NCBI RefSeq assembly: GCF_014196455.1
Contig: NZ_JACIDS010000001.1
Coordinates: 310,001 to 374,000 of the forward strand
Source: Kaistia hirudinis
GTDB lineage: Bacteria; Pseudomonadota; Alphaproteobacteria; Rhizobiales; Kaistiaceae
Direction of reading: 5' to 3'
Length of the DNA stretch: 64,000 nucleotides
Position numbers and translations under genes: made by a program. Of the stretch, positions 25,033 through 33,653 are shown piece by piece (within the stretch, counting starts at the first letter, position 1; each line of letters opens with the position of its first letter). The notes under the pieces were generated by a model that made no database searches, was not told the origin of the DNA, and saw nothing but the letters and a program-made list of their open reading frames with translations.

Positions 25033-25458
25033 TTAGGAGGCGCGGCGGAAGCCGACCAGCGTCTCGTCCGCGACGTCGGGAAGATTGACGACGATGTTGT
25101 CGGGCGTGCGGGTCGTCAGCCAGACCAGCTCTTCGGTGGTCGACATGTTCACTTCGACATGCGGCCAGAAGGGCGGCACGAAGATGAAGTCGCCTTCCTC
25201 CATGTCGAGATATTCAGAGAAGTTCTCGCCGTAATAGATGCGCGCCTTGCCCTTCAGCACATAGCCGCCGGTCTCGGCCTCGCCATGGTGATGAGGGTAC
25301 GAGCGATAGCCCGGCTCATTGGAAACCTTGCCGAACCAGATCTTGGTCGCCGGGGTGTGCTGCGGACCGACGCCGCTGACGCGCACGCAGCCGCCGGACT
25401 GGGTCGTCTGCTTATCTTCGTGGCCCTTGCGCGTGATGACGGGCATAACCTGGGACAT
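25033..25458 (-). CDS. Cupin domain protein
   Basis: A 141-residue single-domain cupin. Motif 1 is YPHHHGEAETGGYVLKGKA (about 54-72), with His-His-His and Glu as metal ligands. Motif 2 is GDFIFVPPFWPHVEVN (about 88-103), with a further His. It has no signal peptide. It is the last gene of the 2-aminobenzoyl-CoA-type operon that starts at 29469. Its size is far below that of gentisate dioxygenases (about 350 residues), so it is not that enzyme. It may be a small ring-product hydrolase, an isomerase or a dioxygenase; the function is open. Confidence 0.82.
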   Translation of the reverse strand: MSQVMPVITRKGHEDKQTTQSGGCVRVSGVGPQHTPATKIWFGKVSNEPGYRSYPHHHGEAETGGYVLKGKARIYYGENFSEYLDMEEGDFIFVPPFWPHVEVNMSTTEELVWLTTRTPDNIVVNLPDVADETLVGFRRAS

Positions 25459-25512
25459 GTCTTCCTCCTGCTGAAATCGGGCCTCTTCGTGATGGGCCCG
25501 GATGCTGATGGC

Positions 25513-25911
25513 TCAGTCCGGCACGACGGCCAGGACCTGGATTTCCACCTTGGCGCGGTCTTCCATGAGCGCGACGACCTGAACCGCCGCCATGGGCGGG
25601 AAATGGCGGCCGATGATCGAGCGGTAGACCGCGCCGATCTCCTTCATCCGCGATTTGTAGGCGTCGCGGTCCGTGAAGTACCAGGTCATCTGGATGATGT
25701 GCTCGGGCTTCGCGTCCGCATGCTCCAGCACCGTGACAATGTTGATCAGCGTCTGGCGCACCTGGTCGACGAAGTCGTCCGAATGAAACTGACAGTTCTC
25801 GTCCCAGCCGACCTGTCCGCCGACCTGTACGATGCGCCCGCGCGCGGAGATGCCGTTGGCATAGCCGACGGGCTTCGCCCAATGGTCGGGCTGGATGATT
25901 TCATGCTTCAT
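25513..25911 (-). CDS. Rid family protein (YjgF/YER057c/UK114)
   Basis: A 132-residue protein with the Rid fold: AKPVGYANGISARGRIVQVGGQ in parts, DDFVDQVRQTLINIVTVLEH, and a C-terminal AAVQVVALMEDRAKVEIQ. RidA itself hydrolyses reactive enamines or imines and needs Arg105 in a PARS-type motif; here the matching residues read PPMA. The catalytic Arg therefore appears missing, which places the protein in an Arg-less Rid subgroup of uncertain activity. The start is ATG 25911 (MKHEII). The upstream thioesterase gene overlaps it by 11 bp. Its place in the operon suggests a job on an amino or keto intermediate of the pathway. Confidence 0.85.
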   Translation of the reverse strand: MKHEIIQPDHWAKPVGYANGISARGRIVQVGGQVGWDENCQFHSDDFVDQVRQTLINIVTVLEHADAKPEHIIQMTWYFTDRDAYKSRMKEIGAVYRSIIGRHFPPMAAVQVVALMEDRAKVEIQVLAVVPD

Positions 25912-26320
25912 CGAGGGGCTCCAGGTAGCGGGAAAGACCGGCCCGGACATCGTGCGGCCAGGGATGAGACTTGTGGTTGTCGAGCGAGGTGGCGACGATG
26001 CGCTGCTTCACGGTCCAGATGACATCGCCGCGCACGCGGACGACCGTCTCCAGATCGAGCGACGAGCGACCCATCGCGCGGACATGGACCTCGAAATCGA
26101 GCACGTCGCCATAGGTGGACGGCAGCTTGAATTCGAGATTCAGCGTCACGGTCGGCAGGCCGATGCGCCGCTCGACCAGCAGTTCCTTCCAGCTGATGCC
26201 GACGGAGGCGAACATGGCTTCGTTCACGTCGACCAGCATCGAGAGATAGGCGGGGTGATAGGCGATCCCGGTGATGTCGCAATCGCCGAAGCGCAGGGGT
26301 TTTGAGATCGTGAAGGGCAT
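25901..26320 (-). CDS. Acyl-CoA thioesterase, 4-hydroxybenzoyl-CoA thioesterase family
   Basis: A 139-residue hot-dog-fold thioesterase. RFGDCDITGIAYHPAYL (about 10-26) matches the active-site helix of 4-hydroxybenzoyl-CoA thioesterases, including the catalytic Asp. YGDVLDFEVHVRAMGRSSL is a typical central strand pair. It hydrolyses an aromatic or alicyclic CoA thioester, either to release the pathway product or to free CoA from dead-end intermediates. It sits between the SDR and Rid genes in the monooxygenase/reductase operon and overlaps the Rid gene by 11 bp. Confidence 0.87.
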   Translation of the reverse strand: MPFTISKPLRFGDCDITGIAYHPAYLSMLVDVNEAMFASVGISWKELLVERRIGLPTVTLNLEFKLPSTYGDVLDFEVHVRAMGRSSLDLETVVRVRGDVIWTVKQRIVATSLDNHKSHPWPHDVRAGLSRYLEPLDEA

Positions 26321-26344
26321 CGCGTTTGCTTTCGGTTCTGCGTC

Positions 26345-27136
26345 CTAGCCGGCCATCACTTCGCCGCCGGCGACGACGATGGACTGGCCGGTGATGGCAT
26401 CGGACGCGGGAAGGACGAGCCAGAGGACGCTGCTCGCAACCTCCTCGGGCGTGACGAGACGGCCCTGCGGATTGGCCTTGGTGAATTCCGCCAGCGCCTC
26501 GGCCTCCGTCCGGCCGGTCTTCTCGACGATTGTCGCGATCGAGTTGCGGATGATCGGCGTGTCGGTGAAGCCGGGGCAGACCGCGTTGACGGTGACGCCC
26601 TTGCGCGCAAGCTCGAGCGCCAGCGCGCGCGTCAGGCCGACGACGCCGTGCTTGGCGGCGCAATAGGCCGTCACATAGGCATAGCCGGTCAATCCGGCAG
26701 TCGAGGCGATGTTGACGATCCGCGCGCCGGCGCCGAAGGCCTTCAGATCGGGGAGGACCGCCTGCGTGACGTTGAAGACGCCGCCGAGATCGACCGCCAT
26801 GACATGCGACCACATTTCATGGGTCGTCTTCTCGAAGGGCGCGCTCGGCGCTTCGCCGGCATTGTTGATCAGGACCGAGACCGGTCCGAAGCGCTCGCGC
26901 GCCGCTGCGAGCCCAGTGGCGATCGCCTCGGCATCCGTGACGTCGAAACCGGCGGCGACATGCGTGTTCGCCGCGCCGAGCTCTTCGGCCAGCGCCTCCA
27001 GCGGCTCACGCCGCCGTCCGGCGATCGTCACGCGGAGACCCTCAGCGACAAGGGCACGGGCGACCGCGGCGCCGATGCCGCTGCCGGCGCCGGTCACCAG
27101 CGCATGCCGGCCGTTGAGGGAGGGAAGTGCGGGCAT
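26345..27136 (-). CDS. SDR family dehydrogenase (3-hydroxyacyl-CoA-dehydrogenase-like)
   Basis: A 263-residue classical SDR. It has LVTGAGSGIGAAVARAL (about 13-29), LINNAGEAPSAPFEKTTHE, catalytic Ser in IVNIASTAGLTGYAYV, and YCAAKHGVVGLTRAL with Tyr and Lys. CPGFTDTPIIRNSI resembles SDRs of hybrid aerobic aryl-CoA pathways. The start is ATG 27136 (MPALPSLNGR). It lies 8 bp downstream of the two-domain monooxygenase/reductase, so it is translated in concert. It probably oxidises or reduces the hydroxy/oxo alicyclic CoA ester made by that enzyme; this role is inferred from the operon. Confidence 0.85.
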   Translation of the reverse strand: MPALPSLNGRHALVTGAGSGIGAAVARALVAEGLRVTIAGRRREPLEALAEELGAANTHVAAGFDVTDAEAIATGLAAARERFGPVSVLINNAGEAPSAPFEKTTHEMWSHVMAVDLGGVFNVTQAVLPDLKAFGAGARIVNIASTAGLTGYAYVTAYCAAKHGVVGLTRALALELARKGVTVNAVCPGFTDTPIIRNSIATIVEKTGRTEAEALAEFTKANPQGRLVTPEEVASSVLWLVLPASDAITGQSIVVAGGEVMAG

Positions 27137-27144
27137 GGCCGGCC

Positions 27145-29469
27145 TCACTTCGCCGCGGCAGGGGCCACGTTCGCGCGGGCGAGATTGGCCTCGTACTGGT
27201 ACTTGCCGGCGCGGTACTGCTTCGGCCACGGCACCGAGGTCAACCCGATCTTGGCCGCCTCATGCAGAGCCCAGGCGGGATCGGCGAGATGCGGGCGCGC
27301 AACGGCGCACAGATCCGCGCGGCCGGCGGCGATGATCGAATTGGCGTGGTCGGCCTCCGAGATCGCGCCGACGGCGATGGTCGGGATGCGGATCTCGTTG
27401 CGGATCTTGTCGGCAAAGGGCGTCTGGAACAGACGGCCATAGACGGGCTTCTCTTCCTTCCAGACCTGGCCCGACGAGCAGTCGATCAGATCCGCGCCCG
27501 CCGCCTTGAACATCTCGGCGAAGATCGCCGCATCGTCCGGCGTGTTGCCTCCCTCGAACCAGTCATGGCAGGAGAGGCGCACAGAGATCGGCCGATCCTC
27601 CGGCCAGGCGGCACGCACGGCGCGGAAGACCTCGAGCGGGAAGCGCGCGCGGTTCTCATGGCTGCCGCCATATTCATCCTCGCGCCGGTTGGTCAGCGGC
27701 GACAGGAAGCTCGACAGCAGATAGCCGTGGGCGCAATGGAGTTCGAGCCAGTCGACACCGGCCTCGGCCGCCCGCTTCGTCGCGGCGACGAAATCGGCGG
27801 TGACGCGGTCCATGTCGGCGCGGTCCATCGCCTTCGGGACCTGGCTGTTCTTGAGATAGGGCAGGGCGGAGGCGGAGAGGAGCGGCCATCCACCGCTCTC
27901 CAGCGGCTGGTCGATGCCGTCCCAGGCGAGCTTGGTCGCGCCCTTGCGGCCCGCATGGCCGAGCTGCATGCCGACCTTGGCGTCGCCGGCGCCATGCACG
28001 AAATCGACGAGACGCTTCCAGCCTTCCGCCTGCGCATCGTTCCAGATGCCGAGGCAGCCGGGCGTGATGCGCGCGTCGGGCGAGACACAGGTCATCTCCG
28101 CGAAGACAAGCCCGGCACCGCCGAGCGCGCGGCTGCCGAGATGCACCATATGGAAGTCGTCGATCAGGCCGTCCGTCGCCGAGTACATCGCCATTGGCGA
28201 GACGACGATGCGGTTCGGCAGCGTCACGCCGCGCACCGTATAGGGCGTGAACATGGGCGGCGTGCAGCGCTCGTTCTCGCGCGCGTCGAGGCCCGACTTG
28301 CGGGCGAACCAGCGCTCATAGCCTTCGAGCCAGGTCTTGTCGCGCAGGCGCAGATTCTCGTGGCTGATGCGCTGCGAGCGCGTCAGCATGGAATACATGA
28401 ACTGCTCGGGCTCCAGCGTATCGGCATAGCGCTCGCCGACCACCTCGAACCACTCCATTGCGTTGCGCGCCGCATTCTGAATGCGCGCGACATCGACGCG
28501 GCGGATTTCCTCATAGGTCGCGAGCACGGAGGGGATCGTGTCCTTGCCGTGCCCGGCCTTGTTGAACTGGTTCGCGAGCTCAATCGCGTCGTCGATGGCG
28601 AGCTTGGTGCCCGAGCCGATCGCGAAATGGGCGGTATGGGCGGCATCGCCCATCAGCACGACATGCGAATTGCCGTTGAAATGGCTCCACTTGCCGCAGA
28701 TGAGGCGCTGGAAATTGAGCCAGGCCGAGCCGCGGAGATGCCGCGCATTGGTCATCAGCGACGCGCCGTCCAGAACCTCCGCGAAGAGGTTCTCGCAGAA
28801 GGCGATCGACTGGTCCTGGCTCATCTCGCCGAGGCCATGCGCCTCATAGGCGGCTTCCGTCGTCTCGACGATGAAGGTCGAAGTCTTGTCGTCGAACTTG
28901 TAGATATGCGCCTGGAACCAGCCGTGATCCGTCTTGCGGAAATCGAAGGTGAACGCGTCGAACGACTTGTTGGTGCCGAGCCAGATATAGCGGTTCGGAC
29001 GCACGACGAGATCTGGCTGGAACACGTCGGCATAGCGGTTGCGGATCTTGGAGCCGAGGCCGTCTGAGGCGATGACGAGGTCGGCGTCCGGGAAATCGGC
29101 GTCGCTGTCGACCTCGGTCTCGAACTTCAGTTCAACGCCGAGCGCTTCGCAGCGCGCCTGCAGGATGTTGAGCAGCTTCTTGCGGCCGATGCCGACGAAG
29201 CCATGGCCGGTCGTGCGCTGGCGGGTGCCCTTGAAGAGCACCTCGATATCGTCCCAATGGTTGAAGGCGGTCTCGATCTCGGCCGCGCTTTCCGGATCCC
29301 AGGCGCGCATCGACGTCATGGTCGCGTCGGAGAAGACGACGCCCCAGCCGAATGTGTCATAGGGGCGGTTGCGCTCGACCACCGTCACGGAATGCTCCGG
29401 ATGGAGCTTCTTCATCAGGAGCCCGAAATAGAGCCCGGCCGGACCGCCGCCGATACAGACGATGCGCAT
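27145..29469 (-). CDS. Two-domain aryl-CoA monooxygenase/reductase (2-aminobenzoyl-CoA or salicylyl-CoA type)
   Basis: A 774-residue fusion. Residues 1-390 are a group-A flavoprotein monooxygenase: [18 protein letters not shown] at the N-terminus and [20 protein letters not shown] near 275-295, the second FAD motif. Residues about 400-760 are an Old-Yellow-Enzyme domain: [52 protein letters not shown]. This order and size match 2-aminobenzoyl-CoA monooxygenase/reductase of Azoarcus evansii, often labelled bifunctional salicylyl-CoA 5-hydroxylase/oxidoreductase. It hydroxylates and reduces the ring of 2-aminobenzoyl-CoA. It is the first gene of an operon with SDR, thioesterase, Rid and cupin genes. 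No aryl-CoA ligase is present. A palindrome 40 bp upstream is a likely operator. Confidence 0.88.
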   Translation of the reverse strand: MRIVCIGGGPAGLYFGLLMKKLHPEHSVTVVERNRPYDTFGWGVVFSDATMTSMRAWDPESAAEIETAFNHWDDIEVLFKGTRQRTTGHGFVGIGRKKLLNILQARCEALGVELKFETEVDSDADFPDADLVIASDGLGSKIRNRYADVFQPDLVVRPNRYIWLGTNKSFDAFTFDFRKTDHGWFQAHIYKFDDKTSTFIVETTEAAYEAHGLGEMSQDQSIAFCENLFAEVLDGASLMTNARHLRGSAWLNFQRLICGKWSHFNGNSHVVLMGDAAHTAHFAIGSGTKLAIDDAIELANQFNKAGHGKDTIPSVLATYEEIRRVDVARIQNAARNAMEWFEVVGERYADTLEPEQFMYSMLTRSQRISHENLRLRDKTWLEGYERWFARKSGLDARENERCTPPMFTPYTVRGVTLPNRIVVSPMAMYSATDGLIDDFHMVHLGSRALGGAGLVFAEMTCVSPDARITPGCLGIWNDAQAEGWKRLVDFVHGAGDAKVGMQLGHAGRKGATKLAWDGIDQPLESGGWPLLSASALPYLKNSQVPKAMDRADMDRVTADFVAATKRAAEAGVDWLELHCAHGYLLSSFLSPLTNRREDEYGGSHENRARFPLEVFRAVRAAWPEDRPISVRLSCHDWFEGGNTPDDAAIFAEMFKAAGADLIDCSSGQVWKEEKPVYGRLFQTPFADKIRNEIRIPTIAVGAISEADHANSIIAAGRADLCAVARPHLADPAWALHEAAKIGLTSVPWPKQYRAGKYQYEANLARANVAPAAAK

Positions 29470-29508
29470 GGTGGTCTCTCCTAATGAGACACTGGCGTCC
29501 GCCAGATG

Positions 29509-29522
29509 CTTTAAGCTTAAAG
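29509..29522. promoter_or_regulatory. Perfect 14-bp palindrome, candidate MarR operator
   Basis: CTTTAAGCTTAAAG is a perfect dyad 40 bp before the monooxygenase/reductase start codon. The same AAGCTT core recurs in the promoter regions at 30813-30826 and 41199-41210. A MarR-type regulator gene lies at 30849. Function is inferred from position and symmetry. Confidence 0.6.
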
Positions 29523-29601
29523 TAATTGGCTGGACGGCCGCCCGTCAAGCCGAATTATGCCGCTTTTCGTAACCGGTGCGCCGTTCGCAGTGGCCGGAGG
29601 A

Positions 29602-29626
29602 CTCCCCGCGCCGGATGCGCGGGGAG
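29602..29626 (-). terminator. GC-rich hairpin after the luciferase-like gene
   Basis: A perfect 10-bp stem (CTCCCCGCGC / GCGCGGGGAG) with a 5-nt loop starts 14 bp past the stop of the luciferase-like gene at 29640. It has no clear T-run on the minus strand, so it is a weak or factor-assisted terminator, or a message-stabilising structure. Confidence 0.5.
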
Positions 29627-29639
29627 GGGGCCCGAAAGC

Positions 29640-30764
29640 TCAGGCGGCGACCGACTGGCGGGCCGCTACCGGGCGGCGGATGCCGCGGGCTTCGAGGATC
29701 GGCAGCACGGTGTCGCGGAAATACGGGAACTCTTCCGCGTAATCGACGAAGGAGAGCGTCGTGCCGCTGAAGCCGGCTTCGTGGAGCGCGATCAGGCCTT
29801 CGGCGACCTGCTCAGGCGTTCCGATGAGCGGGAAACCGCCATGGCCGGCCGCCATCCGGTCGCGGATGAGGGCGAGCAGGTCGTGCGGGAAGGAGTGCGC
29901 ATGGGCGAACTGGAGCTTGACCAGATTGTCCACGGCCGCCCAATCGGCGTTGTCCTGCACGAAGTATTTCAGATAGTCGCGCGCCTCCTTCTCCGTCGGG
30001 CGGCAGACGACATGCGAGAAGGTGAGGACGCCGAGCGGGCGGCCGGCCGCCTGGCTCTGCGCCTTGATCTGGCCGATCTCTTCCTTTGAGCGATCGAGGT
30101 CGATGGCCGGCGTGAACAGGAAATCGGCATTGCGCACGGCGAATTCGCGGCCCTGCGGGGAGCCGGCGGCGTTGAGGATCGGCACCTTGCGCGAGGGGCG
30201 CGGATCGCCCAGCACCTGCTTCAGCTTGAAGAACCGGCCGTCGAAATCAAAGGCCTCCTCGCGCTGCCAGAGCGCCTTGACGATCTCGAACCACTCTTCG
30301 GAATAGGCGTAGCGGGTCTCGTGGTCGCTCGGCAGCGTCAGCCCCAGCGCTTCATATTCCGGGCTGTTCCAGCCGGCCACGATGTTGAGTCCGATGCGGC
30401 CCTTGCTGATCTGGTCGACCGTGGCAATCTGCTTGGCGACGACGACGGGATGGTTGGCGGCGGTGTGGATCGTGGCGAAGACGTTGATGTTGCTGGTATG
30501 AGCAAGCAGACCGGTCGCCCATGTCATGGTCTCGAGGACGCCACCATGGAAATTCGTTTCGCCGCCATAACCGATCCAGCGCGCGATCGGCAGCATGAAG
30601 TCGATGCCCGCATCGTCGAGCAGGCGGGCGAGCTTCAGGTTGTTGTCCCAGGAATTGTCCCAGCGCTCCGGTATCTTCGTCACCGACATGCCGCTCGAGC
30701 AATTCGAGGCGAAGGTGCCGAGCAAAAACTGCCCGGCGGCGAACATGGAGTTCTCCGTCATCAT
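29640..30764 (-). CDS. LLM-class flavin-dependent monooxygenase (luciferase-like)
   Basis: A 374-residue FMNH2-using monooxygenase of the bacterial luciferase fold, close in layout to RutA/alkanesulfonate-monooxygenase members. Seen segments are LARLLDDAGIDFMLPIARW, THTAANHPVVVAKQIATVDQ (written there as IHTAANHP), ISKGRIGLNIVAGWNSPEYE and YSEEWFEIVKALWQREE. It needs a separate reductase to supply FMNH2; none is adjacent, and the nearest flavin reductases are at 33654 and 57639. The start is ATGATG at 30764. It is divergent from a MarR gene, with an AAGCTT site between them. The substrate is unknown; C-S or C-N oxidation of a heterocycle is possible. Confidence 0.85.
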   Translation of the reverse strand: MMTENSMFAAGQFLLGTFASNCSSGMSVTKIPERWDNSWDNNLKLARLLDDAGIDFMLPIARWIGYGGETNFHGGVLETMTWATGLLAHTSNINVFATIHTAANHPVVVAKQIATVDQISKGRIGLNIVAGWNSPEYEALGLTLPSDHETRYAYSEEWFEIVKALWQREEAFDFDGRFFKLKQVLGDPRPSRKVPILNAAGSPQGREFAVRNADFLFTPAIDLDRSKEEIGQIKAQSQAAGRPLGVLTFSHVVCRPTEKEARDYLKYFVQDNADWAAVDNLVKLQFAHAHSFPHDLLALIRDRMAAGHGGFPLIGTPEQVAEGLIALHEAGFSGTTLSFVDYAEEFPYFRDTVLPILEARGIRRPVAARQSVAA

Positions 30765-30812
30765 GGTGTCCCTGCGTATTGTTAGAATTTACGATAGAAA
30801 GTTTATTTGAAG

Positions 30813-30826
30813 TTTGAAGCTTGTCA
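30813..30826. promoter_or_regulatory. AAGCTT-centred site in the divergent LLM-marR promoter
   Basis: TTTGAAGCTTGTCA shares the AAGCTT core and left flank with the sites at 29509 and 41199. It lies between the luciferase-like gene and the MarR gene, where an autoregulatory operator is expected. Only the 6-bp core is symmetric. Confidence 0.45.
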
Positions 30827-30848
30827 ATGGCTGTCGGCGCGCGCGCCG

Positions 30849-31439
30849 ATGAGAATGGGGACTGCAGCGATGAACTCGTCGGGGAGCGATCAGGGGGGCG
30901 GGGCAGGCGGGCTCGACCGCAGCTGGCATCTGGCGCGCACGCCGGTCGAGGTCGATGTCGCTGAGCTGGAATATGCGCTGATGCGGGCCTATGAGGCCTT
31001 CGGGCGCTGGCAGGCGGAGTGCCTCGCCTGCGTCAGTGAACTCGCGGCCAGCGGGCCCGAGAACGCCATGCTGCACATCATCCGCATGCATGACCGGCCG
31101 AAGACGATCAAGGATCTGGCGCGCCTCTCCAATCGCGATGACGTGCCCAACATGCAGTACAGCCTGCGCAAGCTGCTGGGGGCGGGGCTCATCGAGCGGC
31201 AGGGAAGCGGCCGCTCGGGCGTGACCTATTCGGTCACCGAAAAGGGCCGCGCGGTCACCGACCACTATGCCGATGTGCGCGCCGCGCTCCTGATCAAGGC
31301 GGTGCAGCACGTGCCCGATCTCGGGCTCAGGCTGCGCGAGGCGACCGATACGCTGGAACTGCTGACCGGCATCTATGAGCAGGTGGCGCGCGGGGCGGCG
31401 ACCCATCGCGCCTTCCCTCGGAAACAGACGCCGAAGTGA
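30849..31439 (+). CDS. MarR-family/winged-helix transcriptional regulator
   Basis: A regulator of about 190-196 residues. The winged-helix region (about 70-140) has IIRMHDRPKTIKDLARLSNR, then VPNMQYSLRKLLGAGLIERQ, then GVTYSVTEKGRAVTDHYADV. This is typical of the MarR-like regulators found beside hybrid aryl-CoA operons. Starts at 30849, 30855 and 30870 are all possible: 30849 is the first ATG, while 30870 has the better upstream GGGGA. It is divergent from the luciferase-like gene and followed by a good terminator. It is the best candidate to bind the AAGCTT-centred sites and to respond to an aryl-CoA ester. Confidence 0.82.
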   Translation: MRMGTAAMNSSGSDQGGGAGGLDRSWHLARTPVEVDVAELEYALMRAYEAFGRWQAECLACVSELAASGPENAMLHIIRMHDRPKTIKDLARLSNRDDVPNMQYSLRKLLGAGLIERQGSGRSGVTYSVTEKGRAVTDHYADVRAALLIKAVQHVPDLGLRLREATDTLELLTGIYEQVARGAATHRAFPRKQTPK

Positions 31440-31440
31440 G

Positions 31441-31469
31441 CCGGAGCCGCCACGCGGCCCCGGCCTTTT
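31441..31469 (+). terminator. Intrinsic terminator of the MarR gene
   Basis: Directly after the stop codon, CCGGAGCCGC-CAC-GCGGCCCCGG forms a stem of about 10 bp with one mismatch, followed by CC and a TTTT run. It separates the plus-strand MarR gene from the convergent StyA-like gene ending at 31480. Confidence 0.6.
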
Positions 31470-31479
31470 GCCGCGCGCC

Positions 31480-32718
31480 TCAGGCCGCGAGGCGTGCGAG
31501 ATAGGCGTCGGCCTCTTCCGGCACGGCGAGCCAGGGGAAGAAATCGGTCGGATCGTCGAAGCCGTTGGCGATCCGCTTCGCCAGGACCGGGATGGCCTGC
31601 GCTGCGCCGAAGATGTTGAGGACATGCGGCGGCGGGGGCATCAGAAGGGCATTGGTCCAGCCGACGACAAACTGCGCATAGGCCCAATAGGTCTCGAACG
31701 TCTCGACCATGAAGGCCTCGTCGAACGCCTTGTCGCCATGCTCGAGGATGGCGTCGAGATAGACCTTGGCCGCCTTGGAGGCATTGTTGGAGCCCTGCCC
31801 AGTGATCGGGTCGTTCAGGCAGACCGCGTCGGCGAGGCCGAGCACGATCGCGCCGGAGGGCAGCCGGCCGACGGGCTTGCGCACTGTGGGGGCGAAGGCG
31901 CCGGCGAGGCGGCCATTGTCGTCCGTCAGCGCGATGTCGGCGCAGCGCTCCGCCTCCCAGGGCAGGAACGTCTTGAGGATGGTCTTCGAGACCTCCAGAT
32001 GCTGCTCCGGCGTGGTCGCGTCCTTCCAGCAATCCATCGGTCCGCCCGGAATGCCTTCGAACACCATGATGTCGCAGGCGCCGGTGGTCGTGAGGGCCGG
32101 GAAGTTGAAATATTCGCCGACGCCGGGAATGAGGTTGAAGTTCACGGCGGAATGGCCGGGGCGGGGCGTCATGCCCGTTACATAGGTCAGCGCCAGAGCG
32201 CGCTGCGGCTTGTCGAAGGGCGAGCGGGTCGCGTCACGCTCGAACAGCTTGGCGATCTCGCCCTTGCCGGCCGCGACGATCACGAGATCGCTGGCGCCGG
32301 CATAGGCTTCGAGATCGGCGATGCCGGCGTCATGGATGACGAGTTCGCCGCCGCGGCGCGTGAATTCCTCCATCCAGCGCGGGATCTTCACGCGCTGGTC
32401 GACGGAAAGCGCCGGCTTGTCGAGCAGGCCGTTCCAACTGATCGCCTTGGCGGGCGTGCCATCGGGCATCGGGACGGAGAAGTCGATCGAATCCACCGTC
32501 GGGCAGGTGTCGTCCCAGAAGGCGAGGCCGAGATCGCGCTCGTTCTGGAGCGCGGTGTCGAACATGCACTGACTGGAGAGAACGCGGCCGGCGGCGATCT
32601 CCTCCGCCGTCCGGTTCTGCACGACGCGCACACGATGTCCGGCGTCCAGCAGGCCGCAGGCGAGCTGGAGGCCGGACTGGCCGCCGCCGATGATGGTGAA
32701 GTTCCGCGAAGCGCTCAT
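31480..32718 (-). CDS. StyA-type flavin-dependent monooxygenase (indole/styrene monooxygenase)
   Basis: A 412-residue group-E FAD monooxygenase. The FAD motif is FTIIGGGQSGLQLACGLLDA (about 7-26). VIVAAGKGEIAKLFERDATR followed by SPFDKPQRAL (about 145-175) mirrors the matching segment of styrene monooxygenase StyA, and LGLADAVCLNDPITGQGSNN is the second flavin motif. StyA-type enzymes epoxidise styrene or indole using FADH2 from a partner reductase. Here the partner is encoded two genes upstream (33654-34166), with an SDR between. The set SDR, monooxygenase, reductase and divergent AraC regulator matches the iif/ind indole-oxidation operons. Indole is the favoured substrate, by context only. 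Confidence 0.86.
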   Translation of the reverse strand: MSASRNFTIIGGGQSGLQLACGLLDAGHRVRVVQNRTAEEIAAGRVLSSQCMFDTALQNERDLGLAFWDDTCPTVDSIDFSVPMPDGTPAKAISWNGLLDKPALSVDQRVKIPRWMEEFTRRGGELVIHDAGIADLEAYAGASDLVIVAAGKGEIAKLFERDATRSPFDKPQRALALTYVTGMTPRPGHSAVNFNLIPGVGEYFNFPALTTTGACDIMVFEGIPGGPMDCWKDATTPEQHLEVSKTILKTFLPWEAERCADIALTDDNGRLAGAFAPTVRKPVGRLPSGAIVLGLADAVCLNDPITGQGSNNASKAAKVYLDAILEHGDKAFDEAFMVETFETYWAYAQFVVGWTNALLMPPPPHVLNIFGAAQAIPVLAKRIANGFDDPTDFFPWLAVPEEADAYLARLAA

Positions 32719-32798
32719 GATCGGATTCCCTGGCTTGGCTTCCGGACTCTGTGTTCCTGGAAGCGATTGATGTCTGGAAGGCTGGTGACGTCGGCTGG

Positions 32799-33578
32799 TC
32801 AGGCGGAGAGCAGCGGGATGGCGGCGTCGGCGCGCTCGGGGCCCATGGCGGTGTAGCCGCCATCGACGCAGAGATCGGTGCCGGTGATGAAAGAGGCGCC
32901 ATCGGACAGCAGGAAGGCGATCGCCTCCGCGACCTCCGAGGGGCTGCCGGTGCGCCCGAGCATGTGGAACGGCTTGGCCACGGCATCGGCCTTGGCGCGC
33001 GTGTCCTTGGTCAGCTCGACCATGACATTGGACCAGGTCCAGCCGGGCGAGACGGCGTTGACGCGAATGCCCTCGGGCGCGAGGTCCATCGCCTGGCTGC
33101 GCGTTAATTGCAGGATGGCCGCCTTGGAGACGGGGTAGACCCAGCGCCCGGTCTGCGCCACGCGGGACGAGATCGAGCCGAAATTGACGATCGCGCCCTT
33201 GTTGGCGGCGAGATGCGGCCGTGCCGCCTGCATCAGCATGATCGAGGAGACGATGTTGACGTCGAGCGCCTTCAGCCAGTCGGCGCGCGTCGTCTCGGCG
33301 CCATTGTCGAGATAGGTACAGGCGACGTTGACGAGATAATCGAGCCGGCCGGTCGTCTTGACCGTCTCCGCGACTAGCGCCGCGATGTCGGCGTCGCTCG
33401 TGATGTCGGTCCGGATGAAGCGGGCGCCGAGCCGTTCGGCCGCAGCCGATCCGGCTTCCGCCGCGATATCGGCGATGACGACATTGACGCCATATTTGGC
33501 CAGCACCTCGGCGGTGCCTTGGCCGATCAACGTGGCGCCGCCCGAGATGATGGCGGTCTTGCCTTGGAGTCCGAGCAT
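32799..33578 (-). CDS. SDR family dehydrogenase of the StyA-like operon
   Basis: A 259-residue SDR. The nucleotide motif is variant, SGGATLIGQGTAEVLAKYG (about 10-28), and the usual NNAG reads NVAC. The catalytic Ser, Tyr and Lys are present in IVNFGSISSRVAQTG and WVYPVSKAAILQLTRSQAMD. The start is ATG 33578 (MLGLQGKTAI); the frame extends further, but into non-conserved sequence. It lies between the flavin reductase and the StyA-like monooxygenase. In indole operons of the iif type the SDR oxidises the indole-2,3-dihydrodiol to 3-hydroxyindolin-2-one; a similar step is inferred here. Confidence 0.83.
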   Translation of the reverse strand: MLGLQGKTAIISGGATLIGQGTAEVLAKYGVNVVIADIAAEAGSAAAERLGARFIRTDITSDADIAALVAETVKTTGRLDYLVNVACTYLDNGAETTRADWLKALDVNIVSSIMLMQAARPHLAANKGAIVNFGSISSRVAQTGRWVYPVSKAAILQLTRSQAMDLAPEGIRVNAVSPGWTWSNVMVELTKDTRAKADAVAKPFHMLGRTGSPSEVAEAIAFLLSDGASFITGTDLCVDGGYTAMGPERADAAIPLLSA

Positions 33579-33653
33579 GTGGGGCCTCTGGATTCGGGTT
33601 GGTTTCTTGGGCAGGTCGCTGCCCATCGTCGGGCTGGCTGTTCTTGTGACGGC

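Noticed and set aside
25033-25458. The small cupin as gentisate 1,2-dioxygenase, which would make this a gentisyl-CoA/gentisate pathway
   Set aside because: It is a 141-residue single cupin, while gentisate dioxygenases are bicupins of about 350 residues. No maleylpyruvate isomerase or hydrolase is nearby.
27127-29067. Very long plus-strand open frame antisense to the monooxygenase/reductase gene, and similar long antisense frames at 41467-43803, 48681-50765, 57936-60110 and 61733-63646
   Set aside because: They mirror GC-rich coding sequence on the other strand, are rich in Arg, Gly and His, and show no domain motifs. The opposite-strand proteins are clear family members.
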